A stretch of DNA of 64,000 nt from Corylus avellana (Eukaryota > Streptophyta > Magnoliopsida > Fagales > Betulaceae): NCBI RefSeq assembly GCF_901000735.1, contig NC_081543.1, positions 18,823,970-18,887,969 of the forward strand. Direction: 5' to 3'. A program made the translations under genes and the position numbers. The notes beneath the pieces were generated by a model. It did not search any database and had not been told where the DNA came from. It saw only the letters and a list, made by a program, of their open reading frames with translations. Of the stretch, positions 22,749 to 36,594 are shown piece after piece. The stretch's first letter is position 1, and the number at the start of each line of letters is the position of its first letter.

Positions 22749-23165
22749 ATCAAGTGAATTAGTTTTGTTTGGTCATATTACAAATTGGTTTCCATTCAAA
22801 TCACACATTAAGTGAAGTATCATGAAGAGAATATACAAATAATTAAGGTTAATCTTAATAACATCTAAAAGACGAGCTAATAAAGAGTAGGCTTAATTGC
22901 ATGTATACATAACATAGGAGTGCATATAGGTCAAATTAAACATAAGAGTACATACAGGTCAAATTAAACATAGGTGTGCATACATGTCAAATTAAAAGCA
23001 CACGTCAACTTACATATAGATGTGCATAAATGTCAAATTAAAAGCACACGTCAAATTAAACATAGGAGTGCATACATGTCAAATTAAAAGCTAACAAATT
23101 GTCCCAAATATAGTTAAAAGCTAACTAGTCCTACACCCCCTACCAAACTATCCCGTACTTAACTA
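22749..23165. other. Spacer between the two Harbinger genes
   Basis: AT-rich. A phrase CATAGGAGTGCATACAGGTCAAATTAAA is repeated about five times, in variant form, between 22,905 and 23,085. It may be a local minisatellite. Confidence 0.55.
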
Positions 23166-24216
23166 TCAAATATGGTTAAGTAGCCACTTCTTCCTAAATG
23201 CATCATTCATTTTAATAACCGCCTTTGCTTTGTTTGGGTCAGTTATATAGTCTGTAGCACGGAAATATTTGTCATCAGATACGTCCATCTCTGTGCACAT
23301 CCTGTTAAGTATGTCCATTGCAGCCTCAACAGGGTCCTCCTCCTTTGCGCTAGATGCACATGACCTTCTCGATACGCTTTTTCTGATATTATGAACCTCG
23401 TCTAACATATCATCCAGCCGGAGTTTGCAACCCTCAACTTGTTTGTCTTCTATGGACGCACGCTTACTAGCACGTGAGTCACGTGACCCACTATGTAATA
23501 CTTTTTGCTTTCCTTTGGACTTGGACGGCCTTTGGTGCCGATGCACCGCCACCATCTGACAGGTCAATGACTGGCGCTAGGGTATTAAGGTCGAACCCGG
23601 TATCCCCCTCTTCTGAACCAGGTGGGGTGACTGTACTTGCATGGCCACACTCCCCAGTAGCAGTTGTTTTAACAAATATACTACAAAGGAGATCATAGTA
23701 TGGTGGTCCACCACCTCTAAAACGCCAGTACTTTTCATGGTATTCCTGCAAAATAATAATTTGATGGTCAGCTGCAAATAAGTTGTTGAGATTTTTAAAA
23801 TTTGTAATGGAATGTGAGAAAGGAGATGAGAGGCATACATATTTTAGCCGTTCCCACTGTGCATCCGATGCAGATACCACGTTGGTCACTGGATCCCAGC
23901 CAAAACCCGTGATAAAATCCCCTTTCAAGAGTGTTGAGAAATCCGTGTAATTAGCTTTAAACTTTTTAATTTTATTCTTCACCTGCTCGGATGTGAATTC
24001 GTGTGGATGAATAAAGCCATTCAGCATGTTTGTGATCTCATTGACCAATGTTAAGGGGTATGGGGATTTTACGCCAATGTTTGCCTTGTCCAGCAGAATA
24101 TATAGCAATTGATGTTCGTGGGCAGGAAACCATTTGGCAACATCTTTTGGTGCGTGCTTATTGCATGGGGCTGGGTGCTTACGGGGCGATTTGCGAGGCG
24201 TCCCATGCATGGACAT
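23166..24216 (-). pseudogene. Myb/SANT-like DNA-binding protein of Harbinger type (ORF1), frameshifted
   Basis: Exon 1 (24216-23839) encodes the Myb/SANT-like domain: KWFPAHEHQLLYILLDKAN, then NKIKKFKANYTDF, and FGWDPVTNVVSASDAQWERL. An intron, 23838-23746, has GTATGC...TTTGCAG ends. Exon 2 starts at 23745 with EYHEKYWRFRGGG. Near 23530 the frame shifts: the acidic/serine tail ends prematurely, while the expected continuation (RPSKSKGKQKVL to KKWLLNHI, ending 23166) is in another frame. In Ping/Pong-type elements this protein binds subterminal DNA and recruits the nuclease, and the gene order and strand here match that arrangement. A stand-alone host gene of the same domain family is less likely because of the adjacent nuclease pseudogene. 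Confidence 0.83.
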
Positions 24217-25238
24217 CTATGGGATAGTGTGATAGGTGTAAATATATTGTAGATAGTACATGAGATGACACTATACATTACTATAGTAATACTAATTATT
24301 TATAACAGAATACGGTAACATGTACCTCAGCAAACGCAAGAAGTATCATGATAATGCAATGTATAAGTAATGTATCTAATGGACTATTAAAAATCATACA
24401 TTTGATATTGCTTTTTGTTGTCGTAACACAGTCAATTCAGTTGGTATAGAGGTAGCCGATTTGTCCTTCACCAATGATCGAAGGAAATACCCTACATGCT
24501 ACAACATGACAAAAACCAGGACGATACCGTACATTAACAAACAAAAAACTTCAAAATACCAATTCACATTAACGAACAAGAAACTAAAAAAATGCCAATT
24601 AACATTAATGTATGAGAAACTAAGAATACCAATGCTAATCAATGGAGCTCCACCCCTTAACATATAGATGCATATATATTACAGGACTTCCATGAGAATC
24701 AAGACCAAAGTGCTTTTATGTATGTAATTCAATTCAATTAAGCTCTAACCTTGGTTGATGATCTGGTCCACAGGGGTGGTCTGCCCGGTTCTGTCGAGCC
24801 CCCTAGTCGCATACTACAAAAAATGAGGTAGTGCTATTGAGATGGTATGAGAGGAAGAATAAATTTTAATTGTGGATGGACTGACTGTAAGCAAGAAGAA
24901 TACACACAATGTTTTGTAAGATGAAAACTCACTGACGGTACAAAGGTTCTTAAATGAAACCCAGGGACCACGCCGATGCAGGAGGGCGTTGCAGATAATT
25001 GGATCTTGACATTGATGACAAAAAATATATAATATGAAGTTACGATAAATCTTAAATTTAATTCATTCAATCAAATAATAGACGTATAGAGATTTAAGGG
25101 CTTAAGTAGCACTAATATGATTTTTTTTTTTAATCAAATAAAAATATTCGGAGTAGTATAATTTATACCACAATATATATATAATAATGAACTATATATA
25201 TAGTTCATTATTAATAAAACAATTAACAATATATAATT
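24217..25238 (-). other. Upstream region of the Myb-like pseudogene with exon-like segments
   Basis: On the minus strand, splice-like borders enclose about 24812-24751 (TTTTGTAG before, AAG|GTTAGA after) and a segment ending near 24931 (CCGTCAG|TGAGTT). These could be untranslated or leader exons of the transposon transcript. No domain was recognised. Confidence 0.35.
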
Positions 25239-25967
25239 GGGGAAAGTCCACATAACCCCCTCAAACTACCACTCAATTGACAATGTCCTCCCCAAATTTT
25301 CAATTGTGACAATGTTCCCCCCAAACTACCAAAAATTGTCAATGTTCCCCCCAATGACGAAATTACCCTTAATAAAATATAAACAAAAATACTAAAACTT
25401 CTAGAAAAAACCTAAAACTAACAAAAAAAAAAAATCCAAACTTGGCCAATTTTTTCCTTTTTAAAATCAATTTTATAAGAAAAAAATTAAAAAAATTTCG
25501 ATTTTTTATTTTATATAAAAATTGAAAATTTTCGTTTATTTTATTTTATTTTTGTTTTATAATTTTATTTAAATAAAAATTTACCTTTAAAAAAATTAAA
25601 TTTTCGCTTAATAAAATGAAATTTTTTGTTTTTTAAAACTAAATAAAAAAAAATAGTTTTTTTAAAAAATAAAAATTTCCGTTTTAAAAAAAAAATAAAA
25701 ATTTTTGTTTAAATTTTTTTAAAAAAATATTATTTTTAAATTAAAATTTTTCGTTTTTTTAAAAAATAATTAAAAAAAAATTTAAAATTTATAGGGATAT
25801 TTTTGTCTTATTGATAAATCTATAGGGGCATTTTTGTCTTATTGCTAGCCTTGGGGGGGACATTGACAATGTTTTGGTAGTTTGGAGGGGACATTGTCAC
25901 AATTGAAAGTTTGAGGGGTACATTGTTAATTGGGTGGTAGTTTAAGGGGGGTATGTGGACTTTACCC
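25239..25967. mobile_element. MULE-type MITE, 729 bp, perfect 9-bp duplication
   Basis: The ends read GGGGAAAGTCCACATA and, in reverse, GGGTAAAGTCCACATA, followed by complementary CCCCCTCAAACTACCAC / GGTGGTAGTTTAAGGGGGG tracts. TATATAATT flanks both sides (25230-25238, 25968-25976). The core is almost pure A/T. The same family occurs at 29956-30311. Confidence 0.92.
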
Positions 25968-25976
25968 TATATAATT

Positions 25977-27666
25977 AATAAGTCAATTACTAATTAATTA
26001 AAATTTTTACTTAATTGTTTTATTAATTATACTTCAGTAGTTATACTTGTAAAAAGAGCTTTATTTTGTAGAAATGATAGCACGCCAAACAATACTAATT
26101 ACACTATTATGCATAAGGCTTAAATAAGATTGTTTCAGAATTGTTCAAATTGGCAAATTTAGGAACAAAAATAGCCAAATACAGTATAATGAATGAACAA
26201 TAACAGAGTTTGATGAGAGAAATGGGCATTGACTGACCTTGAAAACGGTGGATGGGAGAATTTGCACTGCACTGTACTGATACCCACTCCCAGAGGAGAA
26301 TAGAGAAATGCTTTGTGGGTGTGTGACAAAATGGAAAATAGAAGAGGTTTGGGAAAGAAAATTTGAGATGGACTGTCGGCGTACAGAGGAGATGAAGAAG
26401 AAATTTGGTTGAAAGAATGTGGGAGAAGAGTTCTTTGCAGCAGACAAGTTAATTTTTTTCTTTTTTTGTTGAAAGACAATAAAGTTAGTGAGGCTTGGGG
26501 TGTGTGAAGTGTGGATAAGAATGGTACTGCACTCTGCACATTGGTTAGACTTTTTGCTGCACGCTGCACATTAAAATTATTATTATTTTTTAAAATTTTT
26601 TTTTTTTTTTTAAAGCAAAATATTAAAAAAAACAAAAAAACAAAAAACAAAAAAAGTTAGATATCCGTCATATTCACATCATGATGAAAGCCACAATGAG
26701 CTATTGTCTCGTCTCGCTAGGTAGTCATCATGACATCTACCAAAATATTAGAAAGTTAGTGTAGAAACCTTAATTTCCATCATGACACCATTTATCCTCT
26801 CATGACGCCGCGACGCAGAAAGCACACTAAAGGCATTTTGGGAGCTCATTTTTACTTCATAAAATAGTTAAGGATGCGCACTCTATGGGTTCAAGCAAGA
26901 ACATTAAGAAAGACCAAGGGAAACTTTCTAAAGGTAATCTTGCTTCGATCATCCTAGTTGTTTGATGCAAAGAACGACTTTAACTCCATAGTTTTAGAAT
27001 CTATAATTTTTTTGAAATTGTGGGAGATTCTTGTACAGCAAATGTAAAAATGGCGCCTGGCATAATATATATGGCACCAAATTTTTATTTTTTATTTTTA
27101 AAAAAACCTCGGTAGAACAAAGAAAATAAAGCAAAACAAAAGTGGAATCTATATGATAATTTCATCTTGGAAATCCATCAGCTACAAGCCTACAGCTTGT
27201 TTCTAACCTTCCGCTATTACTGTAAAGTGTACACCACCTTCATTTACCATAACACGTCGAACAATTGGCCAATTGCTCCAGAAATAATGCATCCACTAAG
27301 AGCATCAAAATGAATTACTGGTTTTCCTGAGGTCTTTATGCAGTTTGATACAAGCTGTCCACGTTGAAATTTTACAACTTGAATTGACGTTCCCTCTTTA
27401 CAAAAATTAAAAAATAAAATAAAATAAATAACTAAAAAAAGCTGAAATTTGATATGTTATGTACAACACAAGCATACAACAAAAGACCCAAGCCACTACA
27501 AGCTCATGCTCTTGGCACCAACATTCCAGTCAATTGCAAGTGGTCGAAATTAACCAATCATACCATTGTCAAAGCACTGGTTGGATAGTAGTACACCTTT
27601 TTGGGCAGAAAACATTTGGGTTCCTCAAGAAAAGCTTTGTAGCTACTTTTATAGCCACATGCTTTT
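25977..27666. other. Intergenic region between the Harbinger remnant and the IF-2 gene
   Basis: Minus-strand 26450-26240 has an exon-like look: a pyrimidine-rich leader ends TTTTCAAG|GTCAGT, so it may be a non-coding first exon of the transcript to its left. 26,570-26,655 is A/T homopolymer. From about 27,200 to 27,666 lies the probable 3' UTR of the IF-2 gene. No other gene was recognised. Confidence 0.4.
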
Positions 27667-30600
27667 CTATCGTTCAATTCCTGCTCCTTCAATCGCAGCT
27701 GCCATGGAAGCCGATGCCTCTTCAAGGGTCCGCTTCTTCTGAACTGAACTGAAGGCCTCGAGAACATCTCCCACCTCCCAATCATTATAATCTTCCATCC
27801 CAATTCCACATTCTAGTCCAGCGTTTACCTGGCCAAGAGGACAAGCTACATTTTAAAGAAAGAAGACAAAAAATATTGCATGCCAAGACTAAAAGAACAT
27901 TAAGGGTAGGTAGTCTATTCCTGAAAAGGTTTAGCCATGAAATTCTGTGGCCTTATATGCTGAAGATGCAGTAAACCAAAAGATATCCTTCAGTCACAAG
28001 AACAACCATATATTGGTGCTAGAAAAGCCATATGGCAGGCATCAAATCATAGGCCTGATAGGGAATGCACTTACAACTTTCTATAGAGAAAAGAGGACAA
28101 AATTCTGCTAGTAACTAAATAGCAAAGGCAGAAATCATTATTTATGCAGATATTTACCTAATAAGAAGCCCTCTGCTTGATCAGTCTTTCCCAGTTTTTG
28201 TACGTTTAAGGACTTTGGTATATATGCGTAATTTATTCAAGTATACATTCTAAAGTTATCATCAACAGATTCATGCATATTGTGATGAATTTTCATGTGC
28301 TTCATTGAGTTCTGGAAATTATAAGTTCCAAATCACCTATAGATTTCAACTCCAAACACAAAAATGATAAGAGCCAGCGAATATGCCAAACATATTATAA
28401 TTATTTCCATCTCAGCTATGAAAGCAAGATGTGATCTTTATGGCCTACAGTAAATGGAAACACACGCCATACCTATTGAAATGATGATATTACCACATTT
28501 TCTATATATAGGTGTCCAATAAATATACGCTATAATGATAACACTGCTTGTAGATACCTCCACCTTTTGATTAGCTCTCAGCTAGTAATAGAAAAAGAAC
28601 ACAAAGAAAAAAAAGCCTGAAATAATCGAAGAAAGCACAAGAAACAAAGGCATCTATAGGCATTTGCCTTCCATTCATTTCTACTTTCCAAAAACTAACC
28701 AATAGGAAAAGAGAAGAACCACCCATTGAGGTTATCAACACTAAATCATTTAATTGAACTTGTTTCTTCACTTCACATTATCATCATTTTCAATTTTACA
28801 AAATTGGTTCTTTAATAAACACGACCTATGCATTACCCCCGTGCACTCAGCAGCCAAGACCAACCACACAAATAGATGAAAATTGGATAATCGTTTTGTT
28901 TGATCTGCCAAACACAGAAGGCACAAGTTCTCCATGCATGACAGACAGCTTAAGCATGTCAACTTTTAAGTTCAACATAACAACATTTTACTTGATCAAT
29001 TCAATCTTTGTACAACTATTCAAATTCTTAAATATTTTAATTAAAAGTTCCTGCAAATGAATTAACTAATTTTTAGAGCTTTAACATCATGAATTCCATC
29101 CTTCATCTCATAGAAAAAACGTGCAAGATAAAGATAAGTACAACCTTAGGTTTCTAAGTCTTGTTCTCAAATCACATATTATCCTAACCACTAAAATTCT
29201 TTAAACCAGAAGACCACTATTCAACCAAACTTGCTTTAAAATAAGGTCAAGCTTCAAATACTTAATTGAAGTTTTATTATTTTATTAACAGTTTAATATT
29301 AGAAAGCAGATGATGATACAAACATGTTTCTTTTTTAGTCTTAAACATCAAGATTGAAGACGTAATTTTACATCATATGGTAAATGTAGCATAATCTGAC
29401 AAGCTTCAAGATCCAATGGAAATGCAAGTTTAGAAGTACGAAATGAAGACGGGAAGGTCAACTATGCTTTTATGTCAGTTTTCCTTAAGTAGTGCATGTC
29501 CTCGTATTACAAAACAAAGCAAACTTTGTTATAATCAATTAATCATACCTCTTTGACAATTTCCTTAACCCGTCTCAATGAATCAAGAATGCCAACATAA
29601 ACTACTCTGCCCTTACGAATGACCCGAATGCCGCAACCTTTCACTACTTTTCCATCTGTTACCATGCAGCCAGCAATACGACCACTGCCACTGCTGAAAA
29701 CGGCTCGGACTTCTACCGAACCAATTGTTATTTGATCCTGTCAACATAAAAACAATAACTCTAAACTGTAAATCTTCAGTACCAAAAAGTTGGGATATTT
29801 ATTTAAAACGTAAGTAGTGGATGGAACCTATTTGTTAGTACATAAGACAGGACACTCCAGGCTCAAAATAAAAATGGACAAGAATTACAATTTCTATAAG
29901 GCAGTCTATAACGAGGAGTTCAAAATGGAGGGTTTTTTTTTTCTTTTTTTTTTTTGTAAAGTCCATTTAACCCCCTCAAACTACCACTCTAATGACAATC
30001 TACCCCACAAACTATCAATTACGACAATTTACCCTTCAAACTGCCAAAACAATGACAATATACCCCACAATGCTAGCAAAATGACGAAATTACCCCTATA
30101 AAATTTTCAATACCCTAAAAATTTTGAAAAAAAATTAAATTAAATTTTAGTATTTTTGTTTTTATTTTAGTAAGGGTAATTTCGTCATTTTGTTAAAATT
30201 GGAGGTACATTGTCATTGTTTTGGTAGTTTAGAGGGTAAATTGTTGCAATTTATAGTTTTGGAGGTAGATTGTCATTGGGGTGGTACTTTAAGTGAGTTA
30301 AGTGGATTTTTTTCTTTTTTTTTTTTTGCCGAGGGGGTGAAAGTACCAATCATGTGTCCCGACAAGGAGAATAACACAATAATTCATCTTGGGAGGTCCC
30401 TTGAAAGCTTTCATCCTATGTTCCTATACCATATGTACATATACAAAATAGCCATGTCAAACCTAAAAGACAATGAATGGATCAAAATGGAGATGATTTG
30501 CTTCTTAAAGGAGCCAAAAGGACAAGATGAGGTCACTAATAATGAAGATAAAGGTGGTGATAAACGAGATGATCCGCAAGGATTTAGCATAGATAGGCCC

Positions 30601-33600
30601 CTGATAGAGCTGAATAGAGAAAAATTATTCCATAACCAACCCCAAGCAATTGGATTAAGGCTGGTTTGAGGTTAGTATAGCAGTGTTTAGTACCCATGTC
30701 AAACATGATGTCTATTGTAATAATTTAAGAAAAAGTGCTAGCCACATCTGCACTATCACCCTAAAAAGACTAGTCAATTTGAAGCTTCTCTAAAATTCTT
30801 TATAAAGCTCAGTTTCATCTAACAACTAGGCAACCATTTGTAATGACACAAGGAAAAGCGCTAGCCACATCTGTGCTATCACCCCAAAAAGACTAGTCAA
30901 TTTGAAGCTTCCCTAGAATTACTTATCAAACCCAATCTCACCTAGTAACTAGGCAATCTAGGACTTAGAACTCATGACTATCATTAAAAACCACCCATTC
31001 TATGTGGGCTACTCCTCATCCTCCCAATATGGGATCGGGATGTTACATCTATTACATAGACACTTCATGTTACCTTTGTCTTTCACATGAAGAAAAAAAA
31101 AAGTTGAAGACCTCAACAACTTATTTGTGCCCGCGCAAAGATTAGAAGGTTAGACAAATTTAACACTTAAGAGACACTAGCACCTGAGGTTAACATCAAA
31201 ATCCATGTAACACAGCTGAACATATATACTATCCACCTGGCATGGTATCTACACAATCCATCTTCAATTTAAAATACTATAGCCAATATAAACTATGTGA
31301 GTTAACCTCAACAGCCTCTAGGAGTCCTTCCATTGCATTCCGCACATCATCAATAAGTTCATAGATGACTCTATACAGTCGAATCTCGACGCCTTTGTTA
31401 TCTGCATAGCTTTTCACAGAACCTGGAGCTTTGACATTAAATCCCAAAATAATGGCCTTGCTTGCAACCGCAAGATCAACATCGCTGGCGCTTACATCAC
31501 CTGTTGCTTGCAAGAGAAACTTCAAGGTGACATTATCTTGTGGGAGCACCTGTAGGGCTTGCCTGACAGCCTCAATGGATCCCTGATCATGATGAGGAGA
31601 AGTTCAGAAGAGAGTAAAGAAAGTTACAAGGAGAAGCTATGAAAAATATTGCATACATAACCACTCAGCAAAACATAGAAGACGCTTGAAAGTATGTGTG
31701 CAAGTACCAAACAATTGTGTTAATCATAACCGATCATGCAACAAATGTATTGATGCCATATACTGGCCAAATATCATTCAAATTCAGTTACATATTTATC
31801 CCTCCTGCATCATTTCACTTGACCAATGATTTAAAAAACAGAAAATGGGGTAGAAAAGGACCAATCAAAATCTCAACAAGTTGATATGGCTGCCATGTTC
31901 CTCTGAAACTTTAATTGAGTGGCATAAGTTTATAGAGATCATTCAAAATTTCACAAAAATCTTGTGTTGATACTATCCAAGAACATAGAAGCAAGATAAA
32001 TATAACTTCATTTAGGAATGGTGATTTGATTTGATTCACTTAATATTAACAGTTCATTAAACAGGTTGGTTGCCAATCTGGAGAATGGAAGTGAGGTTTT
32101 GTTACAAAAATTTGGATCTCTGTTATGCCTATTATTTAGGAAAGGGGAGTGCGGAGGGTATAATTCTACCGAGGTACCAGAATCAAGTTGACAAACCAAA
32201 ACTCAGGCAAGGAAGGTGGTAGACAATGAAGGGGAATTGGTAGAAATTGAAGTAGAAGAAAACATTAACAATTTGTAGTCGCAAATTGAAAATCAAAGGG
32301 TTACAACTGATACGAGAATTGCCAGATGAAGGATGGTGCTCTCTTGGAGTCAGTGGCAGAAGATATGGCAGGTCAATTTACACTGTTGGAGAAGGAAACC
32401 TGGTTTAGGAGCAAAGTATGGAATGTATCCCATGTGTTATATATAGCAGGAGAGAAATAGGTGGACCTTTTGAGAGGTTGAGTTTTCTGTTGATACACTT
32501 ATCCATGTGTTTCTAAGATCATTGTTTGCTGGGAAGTCTATGGATGGCAATTGTCCTCCGTTTTAGTTGGGAATTTGGATTTCCTACAATTATGACTATA
32601 ATTTGAGAGGGTTACTTTAGTAGACAGCCTGTGTACTTCAATTCTTCCTTTTCTTGTTTATTTTTCAATGAAATTTCATTTCCTTACCCAAAAAAAAAAA
32701 AAAGAAAAAAAAAGATGTGGTTGGTATTCATATTTCAGGAAAAAAAAAATATACATCTAGCTGGACCAGTACTCATAATCTGGAAAAGGCTATCAAACCC
32801 GTCCAATTTGCATGGAGATCTTAGGTTAACATTATTAGACATTACATATCTACTTCCACTCAACTACCTAATGTACAGGTAGTTTGGGAGAAATCCACCC
32901 AGAAACATCAAATTCAATGTTGTGAAATTCTAAATTGATGTTTCTCTTCTAGCAGTTTTCATTATTCCGATGACTGTATGAAATAATTATGATAATTTAA
33001 AAAATTAAGAGTAGTCTATGATTTTATTCAAGCATGTCTTAGGGAGAGGGAGTTAAAAAAGCTCACTCAAACTTCCTTTCATTTTTCTCTTAGATATTCA
33101 TATCATACCTGAAGATCAACCTTCATGACAATATTCAGCTGGTGCAAGTCCAATCCAGACAGCTTTCCTGTTGAAACTGCAGAAGCCAAGGAAGAAAGAG
33201 TAACCTTTCCATCACCAGCCTTAGCAGATATACGATCATTTCGTAAAGACTCAACTCGTAACTCAGCCTTTTCACGTGCAATTTCGAGGGAGTCAACAAT
33301 CTCAAATTCATCACCCGCAACAGGAACATTATTTAATCCAATCACCTGCAGATGTACACAGAAGAAAATTATAAAAATAAGAAATAGAAAGGAGTGGTTA
33401 GGAGCTATCTGAACCCTACCAACACCAGAAAAGTTAGCTTAGCCTGCTCTTTCACATAAACATTTTCAACAATACTCCAAAGCAACTTGCATAAAAAACC
33501 AATTTATTCTTGCCTGTATTTATTTTCAACCACACATTTAAGAATGACTGCAACTCCTTATAGTTGTTTATCTACAGAAACATCAAATCTGAAAACAGAG

Positions 33601-36537
33601 ACCTATGAGAAAAAAAAAAAAAAAAAAAAGGGCGCTTAAATGTAAAGGAAATTCTATTTATACCACCTTATACTTGATTTTTTGTCTTTTTCTTTGATAA
33701 AAAAGTAAATTGTATCAGACAATACCCCTCCGGCTTTCATGTGCTATTTACATCCCATGTATTATCCATAATTCTTAATAGGCTCATTCAATTAGGCTAA
33801 TCGTCTCAATCTCATGCAGAATATCCTTTTCTACCGAAACAATAATTGAAAAACAAAAACAAAAAAAAAACATATAGAAAAATTAAAAACCATATTGACC
33901 TCAATTAATTAATAATTGAGGTCAATTGGTTTTAGGTGGAGTACCAAAATTGAATGAGTAAAATAAGGAAAGAATAATAATTGTAGTCGAGAAAGGAGAA
34001 AATCCTGTTTGATATTTTAGGTGTTCTTTTACCCAAAAAAGGAACGAACTATTGATATCAAGATGAGAAGCAAGGGATTGATAAGAGATAGAGAGAGAAA
34101 GAGAGAGCCATAAAAAGGAAAAGGTGCCTTTTGTATTGAGAAAATCAAAGAGAAAGCAAAAGAAAGCTTCTACCATAGCCATCAATCGAGGAAAAAGCGG
34201 GGAGGGGCACATGAAGTAGTACCTTCACTACTATCGGCTCTGCCTCTTTTTTACTGTTTTTTGGTTGTCGCAAAAATGCCATCTATACTCCCTTTCTGAA
34301 GGATTTAATTCCTCTCAAGTCTCAATTCTAAAGTTCTAAAAATAGATTGTGGAGTGGGCAAATCTGGGTCCTAAAACAAAAGGACTCAATATTTGTGAGA
34401 ACAACAATGGAAGAAAGATTTGCTCCAACACCAACCTCTTCTTCGAGCATCCCTACCCTCCCACCAAGGCCATATTCATCCCTAACAAGAGAATGCTACA
34501 AGCCTAACCTCCTCAGCACCCCCAATGACTTCATCCGTGTTTGGTGCATCTCTAACAACTGCCCACTGAGGTCAAGACTCCTCAATGGCACCAAAAACCA
34601 CGACTTCCCTTAGCTCCTATTGTCCTAAATTATCTTTTATTATGTTTATTATCAAAAAATGGTCCAAACAAAGTCTAGGTAGTCTCTTCTGGAGCAAATC
34701 AGGGAATTGGGATTCCCAAATCAAGGAATCTCCTAGACCAAAAGAGAGGGTCCTTGTTACTAGACCATGTAAAAGAGCCATCCACAAGGGCAATGTCCAT
34801 GAGCCCCTGCTCATAAATGAAATAAAAGAAAACTGAACACCAACAGGATTCACCCGATCTCTCACTCGGAAAGCGAGTTACACTGAAATCTCCCTCAGTA
34901 CACCATTGTAAGTCCCACCAACTTAGCAAACCAACCAGTTCACAAGAAACGTCATTTCTCTAATTCCAGATCTCGACGCACGTCTAATCAAACAATAGCC
35001 ATAAAGCTTAAAGGATCCCTTTACTCACGCAAGTATGGTTATCAAAAGAATTAAGGGGGGAAAAGGAACAAAGAAACAAAATATTAGTTAACAAAGGAAG
35101 TTGACAGACAGATTTCAACAGTTTGACTTTGCAAGATGAAGGTTTCCACAAATGCTTTTTTTTTTTTTTTTTTTTAATAGAACAATCACTCTAACATTTA
35201 CCTTGGTGGTGGGGTGGTGGTGAGGGGTGATGGGGCAACATGATACATTGCAAGAAAAAAATAAAGAGGATAGAGATTTATGAAGTAAAAACCTGTACAG
35301 GAATAGAGGGTCCTGCTTCCCCAACACGATTTCCTCCATCATCAAATAAGGCCCGCACCTGACCATGGGCATAACAAAAATGTCCCTTATGGGTATTGTA
35401 AATAATGGGGGAAAAAAGGAACAAACTAAATAACCACGTACATCAGACTCAATCATGCAGTCACATAAGCACCAAATTTTATCTTAAAGAAAGTTCTCAG
35501 AGTTTCAAACTCTTATATACTGACCTTTCCAAAGGCTCCTCCACAAACTACTATATCCCCCATTTTAAGAGTCCCATTCTGCACAATAAATGTAGCTAGC
35601 GGTCCTTTGGCTTTATGAAGACCTGCCTCAATGACTGTGCCCTTTGCACTTCTATTAGGATTAGCCTTCAACTCTTGCAACTAAAACAAACACACACATG
35701 GTTAGGATATAAAGGAGAAAGATGTCAAAAAAGCGAAAAAAAAAAAATCTCCTTTTTGTAACTTATCAAAACATACAAGAAGAATATCAAAGCTAACCTG
35801 TTTCCACATTAATAACATCTAACTCACCTCTGCAACAAGTATGACAGTTTCCAAAAGTTCATGTATATTCTCCCCTTTAAGAGCACTAATCTGTTAAAAG
35901 GAGAGTGAAGAATGAAAGCATTCAGAAACTGTATAAAGCATCAATGTCAGATGTCTTTACAACTCCAGCACTTCAGAGATAAAAACCTGAACCATTGGGA
36001 TATCACCACCCCATTCTTCAGGCATTAGGCCAACCGAAGAAAGCTCTTGCATGACCCGTTCAGGACTAGCTCCCTCTTTATCTATCTGGTACAAAGGAAG
36101 AATTAAGATTGAGAATCAGCATATCCTGAAGCCATGACCACACAAGGCAATAAGAATTGCAAATTGTTTTTCTTCTTTATCATGGCATCTTGAAAAGAAA
36201 AGGTTAAAAAAAAAAAAACACTAGTACAGTTGACATGCCTTATTTATAGCTATCACCATCGGTACTCCAGCTGCTTTTGCATGAGCTATGGCCTCATTTG
36301 TTTGAGGACGGATTCCATCATCAGCAGCAACTACAATGATAGCAATGTCCGTCACCCTTGCTCCACGAGCCCTCATTGCTCCAAAAGCCTAAAGGAGCAG
36401 AAATAATAGATATTATCTAAAGTAAGAAAGCACAAGCAAGTTTCAGTTCACATCTGAGTTAATAACCCCATACTAACAAAAGATAATTAGTCACCTAAAC
36501 AATGACCATAAAACCCAAAATATGATCCACAAAGGTG

Positions 36538-36594
<57 letters not shown>

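Noticed and set aside
27459..27752. Plus-strand 97-codon frame
   Set aside because: Overlaps the last IF-2 exon in antisense; shadow frame.
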